A stretch of DNA of 64,000 bases, taken from Dyadobacter subterraneus. GTDB lineage: Bacteria > Bacteroidota > Bacteroidia > Cytophagales > Spirosomataceae. The notes beneath the pieces are model-generated. The model did not search any database. It was not told the origin of the DNA and saw nothing but the letters and a program-made list of their open reading frames with translations. The stretch lies in the NCBI RefSeq assembly GCF_015221875.1, contig NZ_JACYGY010000002.1, positions 1,177,573-1,241,572 on the forward strand, given 5' to 3'. A program made the translations under genes and the position numbers. Shown one piece after another: positions 17,402 to 29,615 of this stretch; position 1 is the first letter of the stretch, and the number at the start of each line of letters is the position of its first letter.

Positions 17402-19218
17402 TAATGGCTTTCTGCGGTTTCAAACTGTAATTTAATCAGACTTGCATACAAGCCATTGTCCAGTAACGATAACTCCTGATGTGAACCGGATTCTGCAATC
17501 TGACCTTCACGGATTACGTAAATAGAATCCACCTTCCGGATGGTAGACAACCGGTGAGCAATCACAATCGTCGTACGGTTTTTCATTAATTCATCCAACG
17601 CAATTTGTACCAGTTTTTCCGATTCTGCATCCAGCGAGCTTGTTGCTTCATCCAGAATAAGGATTTTTGGATCTTTCAAAATCGCACGTGCAATAGCAAT
17701 TCGTTGACGCTGACCGCCTGATAATTTGATACCACGCTCTCCAACAATGGTTTCGAATTTCTCAGGAAACGTGTCGATGAATTCCGTTGCATAAGCTTTT
17801 TTGGCAGCTTCAAAAATTTCAGAAGCCGTTGCCGAAGGACGACCGTAAGCAATATTCTCATAAATCGTTCCTCCAAAAAGCATTACTTCCTGCGGTACGA
17901 TCGCGATGTTTTTACGCAATTCGGAAATTCCATAGTCGGTTACCGATTTTCCATCGATCAGTATTTGTCCTGATTGATGTTTATAAAACCGCATTAATAA
18001 CTGGATAATCGTCGATTTGCCAGCACCGCTATAACCAACCAGGGCAATTTTTTCTCCCGCCTTAACATGTAATGATATTCCTTTTAACACAGGAAGATCA
18101 GCTCTTGAAGGATACGAGAAATGCACATCGCGGTATTCAATTTCTCCCAAAACGTGAGCCTTTGGTTCTTCTGCGGAATCTTCGACCGTTACCTCCGAAG
18201 TTTCTCTTAATAATTCAAATATACGTTCCGAAGCACCGACCGTTTTGTTGATCTGCGCGTATAAGTCGCCCATGCCGCCGATGGAAGCGCCTATAAATGT
18301 TGTGTAGAGAATGAATGTAAACAAGTCAGAAAGACTCATTTCACCGGATTGTACCAATCCGGCTCCAAACCAGATTACCCCAACAATTCCACCGAAAATG
18401 GCGAAAATGATAAACGAGACAAAGCCACCGCGGAATGACGATGCTCTGAGTGCAAGTTGGACAACGCGTCCCAAGGCGCTTTCGTACCGCTTAACTTCCA
18501 GATGTTCATTTGTAAATGCTTTTACTACATTAACTGATTGCAAAGTTTCTTCCACAATTACGTTGGCCGCTGCCAGTTCATCCTGTGCTTTTTTGGACAA
18601 ACGACGAATATATCTCCCAAAAAACGCAGACGCCACTACCAGAATCGGAAAAGTCGCCATCATGAATAAAGTCAGCTTCCAGGAAGTGTAGGAAATGATA
18701 GCGATACCAACAACAAGCGTTGCAACCTGACGGAAAAATTCTGCAATTGTAAAAGATAAAACGCCTTCCAGCTGCGAGACATCCGATGTGACACGGCTCG
18801 TCAATTCACCAACACGACGTTGTTCAAGAAATTCAAGCGGCAAGGTTATGATTTTGCTATACGTATCCCTTCGAAGATCCGCCATGGCTCTTTCACTAAC
18901 TCTGGTGAAAAGGTATATGCGTAGGAATGCAAATATGGATTGGAAAACTAGAACCAGGATCAGGAAGCTTGTTATCTGGTTAATGGTGTATTTTGATTTT
19001 CCTTCAATTACTTCCACAATACCTCCAACCAGTTTTGGAAATGCAAGCGATGTAAAAGTTGAAAGCACCAGAAATACCATCCCGACTATGAAAATCCATT
19101 TATATGGAAGTATATAACGAAAAAGGGCAAACGTTTTTTTGAGTCCTTCCCAACTGATTTTTTTCACCGCAAACGGAGATGCTGAGTCTCCTTCCTCACT
19201 ATTTCTTCTTTTGGCCAT
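17401..19218 (-). CDS. ABC transporter, fused permease and ATPase (MsbA-like exporter)
   Basis: A half-transporter of 605 residues that should work as a homodimer in the inner membrane. The first 340 residues hold six membrane helices (ABC type-1 domain), and the rest is the ATPase: Walker A GYSGAGKST, signature LSGGQRQRIAIARA, Walker B ILILDEATSSLD and the switch His in VIAHRLSTI. This resembles MsbA and other lipid or drug exporters; the cargo cannot be read from sequence. It is the first gene of a two-gene unit with the MutS-like ATPase. A 181-base gap lies upstream of it. Confidence 0.92.
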   Translation of the reverse strand: MAKRRNSEEGDSASPFAVKKISWEGLKKTFALFRYILPYKWIFIVGMVFLVLSTFTSLAFPKLVGGIVEVIEGKSKYTINQITSFLILVLVFQSIFAFLRIYLFTRVSERAMADLRRDTYSKIITLPLEFLEQRRVGELTSRVTSDVSQLEGVLSFTIAEFFRQVATLVVGIAIISYTSWKLTLFMMATFPILVVASAFFGRYIRRLSKKAQDELAAANVIVEETLQSVNVVKAFTNEHLEVKRYESALGRVVQLALRASSFRGGFVSFIIFAIFGGIVGVIWFGAGLVQSGEMSLSDLFTFILYTTFIGASIGGMGDLYAQINKTVGASERIFELLRETSEVTVEDSAEEPKAHVLGEIEYRDVHFSYPSRADLPVLKGISLHVKAGEKIALVGYSGAGKSTIIQLLMRFYKHQSGQILIDGKSVTDYGISELRKNIAIVPQEVMLFGGTIYENIAYGRPSATASEIFEAAKKAYATEFIDTFPEKFETIVGERGIKLSGGQRQRIAIARAILKDPKILILDEATSSLDAESEKLVQIALDELMKNRTTIVIAHRLSTIRKVDSIYVIREGQIAESGSHQELSLLDNGLYASLIKLQFETAESH

Positions 19219-19399
19219 TACAAAAAGGTATTCGACATGCGTTACTTAAAATGATGCTGAAACAGAAATTATGTTTCGTTAAAGCGGATGAAATTTATTT
19301 CAAAACGCTGATAACCATAACACTATATTCAGAACGGCAAAAGTACGGAATAATTGATAATTAAGTGATAAGAATAAGAAGTCTGACAATTGAGATTTG

Positions 19400-19732
19400 T
19401 CATTGTTTGGGAAAAAAGTCGGTTTCCGTTTTTTTACTGAAAAATAATTGGCCGACACGGTTGATGTGGTCAAGAAAATCCGGGTTATTTATTTGGTGAT
19501 AAATTGATAAGTCAAAGGTGTAGGGTAAAAGCAGATCGTCTAATTGTTCGTCCACTTTTCCAACAATCAGAAGCGTGAGATTTTTTCCTTTAAAGGTTAA
19601 ATCAATATCAGATCCGTTTTTATAAGTTCCTTTTGCTCTTGACCCATAAAGGATAGCTTCTTCGATTTCCGGAAAATTTGCCAAAACCGCTTGAATACGC
19701 TGAATTACATTTTCTTTTAAACCGTATTCCAT
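19400..19732 (-). CDS. Minimal nucleotidyltransferase (MNT) antitoxin-type protein
   Basis: A 110-residue nucleotidyltransferase-fold protein with GSRAKGTYKNGSDIDLTF, the GSxxxG...SDxDL active-site motif of the Pol-beta superfamily. It begins one base after the stop of the HEPN partner gene (TGA-T-ATG), so the two are made together. In studied HEPN/MNT pairs the MNT protein neutralises the HEPN RNase, in some cases by adding AMP to it. The active-site aspartates (SDID) are intact here, so catalysis is plausible. The gene belongs to the HI0073-like group. Confidence 0.87.
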   Translation of the reverse strand: MEYGLKENVIQRIQAVLANFPEIEEAILYGSRAKGTYKNGSDIDLTFKGKNLTLLIVGKVDEQLDDLLLPYTFDLSIYHQINNPDFLDHINRVGQLFFSKKTETDFFPKQ

Positions 19733-19733
19733 A

Positions 19734-20144
19734 TCAGGCCAGGAACTGTGTCATTTTGTTTTGAAATTCTTTGAATGCGGGGTAGTATGAAGCAATTATT
19801 TTGTTTGTTATTTCATCAACAACTTCTTCATTGTAGGTATGAGTAGTCAAATTTCGACTATTAATCATGTCCATCCAGTTCTCTCCATCAATTATCAATC
19901 CTTTTTTGAAAGCTTCTCGGGTTGCGCTTCGGGAACCCATGATCGTATTATTTCCTTCCAATTCAAAAAAATCTTTCATCACATTCCAGGCGAGTTCATG
20001 GGTATATTCAAATCTTTGAATTAAACCTTCTCTTTCAAGTTCTGACAATCCATTTTTTTGAAATACCGTGATCGCATTGTCAAGTTTTGAAAACGCTTTG
20101 TTAAAATTTTGAAACCTTTGTATCCAGCGAATATCTTGCTCCAT
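19734..20144 (-). CDS. HEPN-domain partner of the MNT protein (HI0074 type)
   Basis: A 136-residue all-helical protein of the type named nucleotidyltransferase substrate-binding protein (HI0074/TIGR01987). FEYTHELAWNVMKDFFEL is the family hallmark. SRNLTTHTYN near residue 100 contains the R-N-x3-H arrangement of HEPN RNases, so this is a possible toxin. It is the first gene of the pair, in the common HEPN-then-MNT order. Toxin-antitoxin function is known for several such pairs, but not shown for this subgroup in Bacteroidota. Confidence 0.85.
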   Translation of the reverse strand: MEQDIRWIQRFQNFNKAFSKLDNAITVFQKNGLSELEREGLIQRFEYTHELAWNVMKDFFELEGNNTIMGSRSATREAFKKGLIIDGENWMDMINSRNLTTHTYNEEVVDEITNKIIASYYPAFKEFQNKMTQFLA

Positions 20145-20364
20145 AATTTAAAATCAGATACTTAGCACTTTGTATTCATTTACATTTGCTTAAAATTAAT
20201 GAAAGTTTTGTGATAAGCAGGAAATCATATTTCCGCTGAAAAGGAAGCATAACATCAATAATCAGTCGTTGTAAAAACCACACAATTAAAAAATAATTAA
20301 AAAAAGATTTCAGATCACGCAACCGTTTTGTCTTTCGGTTCGTAACTACTAAAAAAACAAAGAC

Positions 20365-20934
20365 ATGCCCGAGTATAACTCCGCCGTTCTACATGAACTA
20401 CTCGACGGCTGTTTGAAAAAGAACCGCCGTAGTCAGGAGCTGTTGTATAAACAGTTTTATGGCTATGCTATGAGCATCTGTTTGCGCTATACACGTAGTA
20501 GGGAAGAGGCAAAGGAGATACTGAATGATGGATTTTTAAAGATTTTTACCAAGCTTGATAGTTTCGACCAGAGCCGTTCTTTTAAAAATTGGTTGAGCAG
20601 GATAATGATCAACACCGCACTGGATCATTACCGGCACGAAATTCGTCATGAAGTTTTAGATGATGTGGAAGCTGCGGATCAGGTATTTGTAGATGAAACA
20701 GTGATTACTAAAATGGCGCATGAAGAAATTATCGGTTTGATACAGGAACTGACGCCGGCTTACAGGCTGGTATTTAGTTTGGCTGTGATTGACGGTTACA
20801 CACACGAAGAAATTGCTGAGCAATTGAATATTTCCGTTGGAGCTTCAAAGTCAAATTTGTCGCGGGCCCGGGAGAAATTGAGAATTATGCTATCCAAGAT
20901 TAATATAGACAATTATGAAAGAGTTCCCAGATGA
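20365..20934 (+). CDS. ECF-type RNA polymerase sigma factor
   Basis: A 189-residue sigma-70 family protein with only regions 2 and 4. Region 2 covers about residues 22-95 (FYGYAMSICLRYTRSREEAKE, GFLKIFTKLDSFD, FKNWLSRIMINTALDHYR) and region 4 about 125-180 (YRLVFSLAVIDGYTHEEIAEQLNISVGASKS). It opens a plus-strand unit: the next gene starts 20 bases before its stop and has an anti-sigma-like N-terminus. It probably directs transcription of its own cluster (anti-sigma-like protein, Rieske protein, barrel, YceI), which is inference. No clear promoter was found in the 220-base upstream gap. Confidence 0.93.
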   Translation: MPEYNSAVLHELLDGCLKKNRRSQELLYKQFYGYAMSICLRYTRSREEAKEILNDGFLKIFTKLDSFDQSRSFKNWLSRIMINTALDHYRHEIRHEVLDDVEAADQVFVDETVITKMAHEEIIGLIQELTPAYRLVFSLAVIDGYTHEEIAEQLNISVGASKSNLSRAREKLRIMLSKINIDNYERVPR

Positions 20935-22522
20935 CGAACTGGACAAGCTCTTCAGAAAGTCTGCGGAAGAGCTTGATTCGAATTTTGATCCCCAGGATTG
21001 GAATGCGTTAAAAAACAGGTTGGACGAAAATGACGGAAAAACACCCGGTGGCTGGTTTAAAAAATGGTGGCCGGCTGGTATGCTTGCACTTTTGATGCTG
21101 GCAGGATTGACAACGTATTTATTGTCAAATGAGGAGAGAAATGCGGAAAAGAGTGTTGTCAGGAAAGAAAATCAGTTTCCTGAGTCAGGGGTATTAACTG
21201 AAAATCAGAATAAGCAACCAGCTGAAAAGGCAGGAAGTGTTTCTGATGATACAAAGCTGGCTGAATCTGGAAACAGTTCGGAGAAAGATGGTAATAATAC
21301 GTTTGAATCAAAATCTGATAAAAACTTGTCAATTACCGGAAAAGAACTAAAAGCAAAAACGGATTATTCACAAGGTGAAAAAGTTACGGCAACGCGTACT
21401 GAAATTGCTAAGACAGATAAATTAAAAGATTCTGAAAATAAAACATTAAAACTATCCACAAAAAGCGAATACAAGGTTTCCAAATCCGAAAACAGAAAGA
21501 CACTGCCCCGGCGCTGGTCTAAGACAGGCGGAGTGTACTTAGCACCAAACCATTCTATTGGGAGAAGGGGCGACGGGGCATCTTTATCTGAAAATGCTGA
21601 TAATCAGAATATAAACGGTGTAGCAAATTTGGATGTAGCAAAAGCCAGACCAGAAAAGCTGCCGCCAGTGATTTCGAATACAGTGGAAAATGGGAATTCA
21701 GGAAATGTTAAAAACAGTTTTTCGATTGTTGATAGTAAGCAAAAGGTAGTTAGTGAAGACGTTGATAATAGTGAAATAACAAGACTCAGTATTTCGGCTA
21801 ACGCATTAAAATCCAGATCACTGGTTTGGAAAAAATCAAATTCATTACCGAAAATTGAAGTTAAAGAAGCAGAAATTCCGCCAGTTTCAGAACCGGTTAA
21901 AGAAGTCAGCGAGAAAGAACCGACACCAAAATTTGCAGTTCGTTTTAGTTATTCACCGGATATCAGCAGTGTGGGATTAAAGAATCTTACCAAACCGGGA
22001 ACAGCCGTTTCTTTGCTTGTTGAATATGCGCTTTGGTCGAAATTATACATTCAAAGTGGTGTGGCGAGAAGTTCAAAAGTGTATAAGGCGGAAGGTGGAG
22101 AATACGTTTGGCCGAGCAGCTGGGATGATCAAACCGTTAGACCTTACAGTACTGATGCAACTTGTAAAGTAATTGAAATTCCGCTGAATCTTCGTTATGA
22201 TATAACGAATGGAGCACGTTCGAGGTGGTTCGTGGGCGCGGGAGTTTCATCTTATTATATGCAAAACGAAAAATATATCTATAACTATAAGCCGGGTGCA
22301 ACCGGAGTAAAATGGCCTGACTGGGACGGTTCAACCGGTTGGTATTGGCTTAGTCACATCAATGCTTCGGCAGGATATGAATATCGTTTTTCAAAGAAAT
22401 TGTCGCTTTTAGCAGAACCCTATGTGCGGATTCCGGTCAAGAAAGTTGGCTTTGGAAAAGTAGACTTGTTTACCACAGGCGTCTGGTTTTCAATTCGTTA
22501 TACCCCTATCTTTAAAAAGTAA
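20915..22522 (+). CDS. Anti-sigma-like membrane protein with C-terminal barrel-like domain
   Basis: A 535-residue protein overlapping the sigma gene by 20 bases. Residues 1-45 (FPDDELDKLFRKSAEELD, NFDPQDWNALKNRL) are a short acidic helical segment typical of Bacteroidota anti-sigma proteins. One membrane helix follows at about 50-68. Residues 70-330 are a long polar, lysine- and serine-rich linker. From about 340 to the end the chain alternates polar and hydrophobic residues (FAVRFSYSPDISSVGL, IEIPLNLRYDI, SIRYTPIFKK) like an outer-membrane beta-barrel of the OmpA/PorT kind. A chain that crosses the inner membrane and ends in a barrel would bridge the periplasm. Direct binding to the sigma factor is inferred from position. 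Confidence 0.72.
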   Translation: MKEFPDDELDKLFRKSAEELDSNFDPQDWNALKNRLDENDGKTPGGWFKKWWPAGMLALLMLAGLTTYLLSNEERNAEKSVVRKENQFPESGVLTENQNKQPAEKAGSVSDDTKLAESGNSSEKDGNNTFESKSDKNLSITGKELKAKTDYSQGEKVTATRTEIAKTDKLKDSENKTLKLSTKSEYKVSKSENRKTLPRRWSKTGGVYLAPNHSIGRRGDGASLSENADNQNINGVANLDVAKARPEKLPPVISNTVENGNSGNVKNSFSIVDSKQKVVSEDVDNSEITRLSISANALKSRSLVWKKSNSLPKIEVKEAEIPPVSEPVKEVSEKEPTPKFAVRFSYSPDISSVGLKNLTKPGTAVSLLVEYALWSKLYIQSGVARSSKVYKAEGGEYVWPSSWDDQTVRPYSTDATCKVIEIPLNLRYDITNGARSRWFVGAGVSSYYMQNEKYIYNYKPGATGVKWPDWDGSTGWYWLSHINASAGYEYRFSKKLSLLAEPYVRIPVKKVGFGKVDLFTTGVWFSIRYTPIFKK

Positions 22523-22609
22523 CCCGATCGGTCAAGATCATTTTCCAATTCCTGAAAATCAGGAAACGGGAAAACTATGTCTGAATTTTCACCAACCTAC
22601 TTATATCAC

Positions 22610-23143
22610 ATGAACACTACTCAGAAAGAGACGATGAAACGAGGGGAATTCCTCAGAAGTCTGAGCCTTGGAACCTCAACGTTAATGGCCTTTTACTGCA
22701 TGGGCACCATGACATCTTGCAGCACCGGAGACATGGATCCATTAACTGCAACAACGCCTACAACACCCACAACCCCGACAGATCCAACAACAGGCGCAGC
22801 CTTTACCGGAAATGCAACCACTTCGGCTGGCGCTATCAATTTCACTATTGATCTTACGAATACTGCTTATTCTAAATTAAAAACCTCCGGATCTTACCTG
22901 ATCATCGGTGATCTGATTGTGGCACTTTCTACAACAAATACCTATGTCGCACTTTCAAAAGTTTGTACGCATGAAGGAACAACGGTTCAGTACAGAAGTT
23001 CGGAAAATGATATCTACTGTGCCAATCACGGATCAGAATTTAAACTGACCGGCGCCGTAGACAAAGGCCCGGCAGTGGCCGCTCTGAAAGCGTATAAGGC
23101 TGTTCTTTCAACAGATGGCAATTCATTAACAGTAACCGCATAA
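22610..23143 (+). CDS. Exported Rieske [2Fe-2S] protein
   Basis: A small Rieske protein. Cluster ligands are Cys-x-His in VCTHEG (Cys and His at 22964-22972) and Cys-x2-His in IYCANHGSEF (23018-23029), placing it among ferredoxin-like Rieske proteins, since the two extra disulfide cysteines of bc1-type proteins are absent. The N-terminus KRGEFLRSLSLG followed by a hydrophobic stretch and GTMTSC suggests an exported lipoprotein, perhaps via a Tat-like KR signal. A Thr/Pro-rich linker follows. Starts at 22577, 22610 or 22634 are all possible; the signal begins at KRGEF. It likely carries electrons in the periplasm; the partner is unknown. Confidence 0.87.
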   Translation: MNTTQKETMKRGEFLRSLSLGTSTLMAFYCMGTMTSCSTGDMDPLTATTPTTPTTPTDPTTGAAFTGNATTSAGAINFTIDLTNTAYSKLKTSGSYLIIGDLIVALSTTNTYVALSKVCTHEGTTVQYRSSENDIYCANHGSEFKLTGAVDKGPAVAALKAYKAVLSTDGNSLTVTA

Positions 23144-23154
23144 TCCCGAAAATC

Positions 23155-24051
23155 ATGAAAGCACTCCGCCTCGCAATCATCTTACTTTTTCCTGTAACAA
23201 CGCTCTGTGCGCAAAACGATTTACTTGGGGAATTGAACAAACTGGATAGCAATACAACCGTTCCTGTGGAAGCTACCTTTAAATCCACCAGAATCATAAA
23301 TGGCCACTCTATGGAAACAGTGAAGAAAAACCATATGGATTTTCGGATATCTCACCGTTTTGGCCGCCTGAACTCCGGTTCTTATCAATTGTACGGATTG
23401 GATCAGGCTACGTTAAGATTGGGATTTGAATATGGACTTAGCGACGATCTGATGATCGGTGTCGGAAGAAGTACCGAACAAAAAGCATTCGATTTTTTTG
23501 CCAAATACCGTTTATTAAAACAAACTTCCGGAGCAAGAGTTGTTCCCGTTTCAGTGACACTTTTTGCAAGCAGCGCAATCAGAACGTTGCGTCCGCTTAC
23601 GGATGAGGAATTGAAACGCAGTTTCCAGAATAAATTAACCTATGTTTATCAGGCATTGATCGCCCGGAAATTCAGTGAAAAACTTTCTTTACAAATTACG
23701 CCAACCTATCTATATCGAAACCTGCCTGAGCTAACGGGAGAGGAGCGGGGACTTTTCTCTCTTGGTTTGGGAGGTCGGTTGAAAATCAGCAGACGGGTTT
23801 CTGTAAATGCTGAATATTTCTGGACAGCAAGGAATAATGGCGCGCTGCCTTACCATGATTCCATGGCTTTGGGTGTTGATATTGATACGGGCGGTCACGT
23901 TTTTCAGCTTCATTTTACCAATTCGCTGGGTATGATTGAAAAACAATTTATTGGAGAAACCACCGGAAGCTGGGGTAAAGGAGATGTGCACTACGGCTTT
24001 AATATTTCCAGAACTTTCAGTTTTGACAAGAAAAGTAAAAGGAAAGGTTAA
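23155..24051 (+). CDS. DUF5777-family beta-barrel protein
   Basis: A 298-residue protein with a signal peptide (LRLAIILLFPVTTLCAQ). The body is a run of amphipathic strands (MDFRISHRFGRLNSGSYQLYG, LRLGFEYGLSDDLMIGVGRS) and ends in a Phe/Lys-rich strand, as in outer-membrane barrels. The order HSMETVKKNHMDFRISHRFG is the opening of DUF5777, a Bacteroidota family of unknown function. It starts 11 bases after the Rieske stop and 19 bases before the YceI gene, so these three are one transcript. Homologues are usually found beside Rieske and YceI genes, from what I recall of the family. Confidence 0.82.
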   Translation: MKALRLAIILLFPVTTLCAQNDLLGELNKLDSNTTVPVEATFKSTRIINGHSMETVKKNHMDFRISHRFGRLNSGSYQLYGLDQATLRLGFEYGLSDDLMIGVGRSTEQKAFDFFAKYRLLKQTSGARVVPVSVTLFASSAIRTLRPLTDEELKRSFQNKLTYVYQALIARKFSEKLSLQITPTYLYRNLPELTGEERGLFSLGLGGRLKISRRVSVNAEYFWTARNNGALPYHDSMALGVDIDTGGHVFQLHFTNSLGMIEKQFIGETTGSWGKGDVHYGFNISRTFSFDKKSKRKG

Positions 24052-24070
24052 TCACTAAATACGAGATTTT

Positions 24071-24637
24071 ATGAAACGACATATAGTCCTGAGCGTGATC
24101 TTTTTGATGACGATTTTGGGAATAACCGGCAAGACTTTTGCCCAGGGCGGAATGTTTGCAACGGCAACTGGAAATACCAGTTTTTCATCGGTAACGCCAA
24201 TGGAAAACATCTTTGCAGAAAATAAAAAAACGCAGGTTTTGCTTAATACTGCAACCAGCGAAATTGCTATCCGTATGACAATGCGCGACTTTGTTTTTCC
24301 AAATAAATTGATGCAGGAACACTTTAATGAGAATTATATGGAGTCTGCGAAATTCCCGACAGGGACATTCAGCGGAAAGCTGGATCAGACGATTGACTTC
24401 ACAAAAGATGGATCCTATGATGCTTCGGCAACCGGAAGTTTTACCGTTCACGGCGTAGCAAAAACGAGAACAATTAAAGGGAAATTGAAGATTGAAGGAT
24501 CAAAAGTTACAATCATTTCCGACTTTGAAGTACCGCTGACTGATCATAAAATTGAAGTGCCGTCAATCGTTTTTGTCAAAATCGCACAGTCTATAAAAGT
24601 AAAATCGGAATATGTTCTTTCTCCTTATAAAAAGTAA
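24071..24637 (+). CDS. YceI-family periplasmic lipid-binding protein
   Basis: A 188-residue secreted lipocalin-like barrel with a signal peptide (residues 1-24, ending FAQ). The body has NFMESAKFPTGTFSG-like spacing as MESAKFPTGTFSGKL, then YDASATGSFTVHGVAKTRTIKG, which is the YceI core. Characterised YceI proteins bind polyisoprenoid or quinone-like molecules in the periplasm. Together with the Rieske protein and the DUF5777 barrel this suggests a module handling an isoprenoid redox carrier at the envelope (inference). It ends the plus-strand unit and converges on the beta-galactosidase gene, 28 bases away; no clear terminator was seen between. Confidence 0.9.
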   Translation: MKRHIVLSVIFLMTILGITGKTFAQGGMFATATGNTSFSSVTPMENIFAENKKTQVLLNTATSEIAIRMTMRDFVFPNKLMQEHFNENYMESAKFPTGTFSGKLDQTIDFTKDGSYDASATGSFTVHGVAKTRTIKGKLKIEGSKVTIISDFEVPLTDHKIEVPSIVFVKIAQSIKVKSEYVLSPYKK

Positions 24638-24665
24638 GAAAGTCCATATTCCGATCCTGAGAAAC

Positions 24666-28166
<3,501 letters not shown>

Positions 28167-28287
28167 CTATTCGTAAAAGTATTAAAAGTAGGTTTAAACA
28201 AAAAAGAAACTGTGCTTAAAAACGCCGGCGATTGCAGTTTTATTTCGATTATGCTTTTATTTGTTCTCTTAATATAAAAACCTGATT

Positions 28288-29067
28288 ATGCTGCTAGCTG
28301 TCGATGTTGGTAATACGGATACTGTTTTTGGGCTTTACAAAACCGGCATGTGGGAACATGTCTGGCGGGAACGATCATTGGCCCAGGAAAGTGAATCGCA
28401 CTATGCGTCGAAGTTAATGCTGCATTTTCTGGAAGCAGGAATTTCCTTTAATGAGGTTAAGACGGTGGTTTTGAGTAGCGTAGTCCCTGCGCTCACACCC
28501 ATTATTCAAAAAATGCTCAGGTCGCTTTTCGGGGATGATACAATTGTTGTTGGCCCAAATACTTTTCCGGGACTGACCATCGCGATTGATCATCCACATG
28601 AGCTCGGTGCAGATTTGATTGCCAATGCAGTGGCAGTAATTACCCGCTACAAACAAAATTGCGTTGTGGTGGATTTTGGTACAGCGTTAACTTTTACTAC
28701 GGTTTCCAAAGATGGAGAAATTCTGGGCGTAGCTATTTTACCAGGATTGGTAACGGCCGTAAAAGCATTATTTGCCAATACCGCCCAACTTCCGGAAGTA
28801 CCATTAAAATTGCCTGAATCCGCTATCGGAAAAAATACGGTACAGTCAATTCAGGCTGGTATTTTGCTTGGTTATGAAGGATTGGTAAAATCGTTAATTC
28901 ACAGAATCAGAGCCGAAATGGGAGGAGATTGTATAGCCGTTGCTACGGGAGGTTTGTCTTCAATCATTGATACACTTCGTGACGAATTTATTGAAATTGA
29001 CAGGAAATTAACGTTGGACGGATTAAGAATTATCGGGGAAAAAGTTGGAGGTAAGGTTACAAATTAA
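28288..29067 (+). CDS. coaX: Type III pantothenate kinase
   Basis: The first step of coenzyme A synthesis (pantothenate to 4'-phosphopantothenate), cytoplasmic, 259 residues. Family marks are LLAVDVGNTDTVFGLY (phosphate loop with the catalytic Asp), HELGADLIANAVA and VVDFGTALTFTTV, typical of the ASKHA-fold CoaX rather than CoaA. It starts with ATG at the first strand. The last 11 bases overlap the convergent cyclotransferase-like gene, so both genes run into each other with no space for a terminator between their stops. Confidence 0.96.
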   Translation: MLLAVDVGNTDTVFGLYKTGMWEHVWRERSLAQESESHYASKLMLHFLEAGISFNEVKTVVLSSVVPALTPIIQKMLRSLFGDDTIVVGPNTFPGLTIAIDHPHELGADLIANAVAVITRYKQNCVVVDFGTALTFTTVSKDGEILGVAILPGLVTAVKALFANTAQLPEVPLKLPESAIGKNTVQSIQAGILLGYEGLVKSLIHRIRAEMGGDCIAVATGGLSSIIDTLRDEFIEIDRKLTLDGLRIIGEKVGGKVTN

Positions 29068-29464
29068 TTTGTCTGAAATCTCCGCTTCTGATTATTTCAA
29101 GGTTCCTAACATCCTGATTATAAAGATAGGTATAGCAATTTAGTACCGAGCCGTCATCCATTAAAACCGGAATGATTTTGCGCAGGTAAAGGCTTTTTTT
29201 GACATCTTCAAAAACATCTTCATATTCATCCAGTTCCGGGAATAAAATTTCCGGAACTGTTATTTTATATACCTCACCATAAATTCTATATTGATTTTCA
29301 GCTTCATAAACGGCACCCGGATACCAGTCAATTTTATATAGCGTTCCGGGGAATGATCCTTTGCCTGTAAATGTTGATAAAGTGTGCAGACGCTCTGCAA
29401 AAGGATTTGAAAATCCGTGCATCAAAGTTCCATAAGTGAACAAATAAACTGCGTCAGAAGTCAT
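29057..29464 (-). CDS. Gamma-glutamylcyclotransferase-like (AIG2/GGCT fold) protein
   Basis: A 135-residue protein with the GGCT-like fold: LFTYGTLMHGFSNP is the substrate-binding YGTLMxG motif, and LDEYEDVF contains the conserved catalytic-type glutamate. Members open gamma-glutamyl amines or dipeptides to 5-oxoproline, or act on related amides; the exact substrate is not readable. It converges on coaX with an 11-base overlap. Length is normal for the bacterial subfamily. It is alone as a unit. Confidence 0.85.
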   Translation of the reverse strand: MTSDAVYLFTYGTLMHGFSNPFAERLHTLSTFTGKGSFPGTLYKIDWYPGAVYEAENQYRIYGEVYKITVPEILFPELDEYEDVFEDVKKSLYLRKIIPVLMDDGSVLNCYTYLYNQDVRNLEIIRSGDFRQINL

Positions 29465-29615
29465 AGAAATAAAATAGATTTAATTCATTCTGTTAATAAT
29501 AATAATTTATAGAATTTTTCGGTTCTAATATAGAATCTGTTATTCTTATTAACTATTCGGAATGGGATTTTTCTTATATTTACGTGTAAAGCTCTTCATC
29601 TAACCCAGAATTGAT

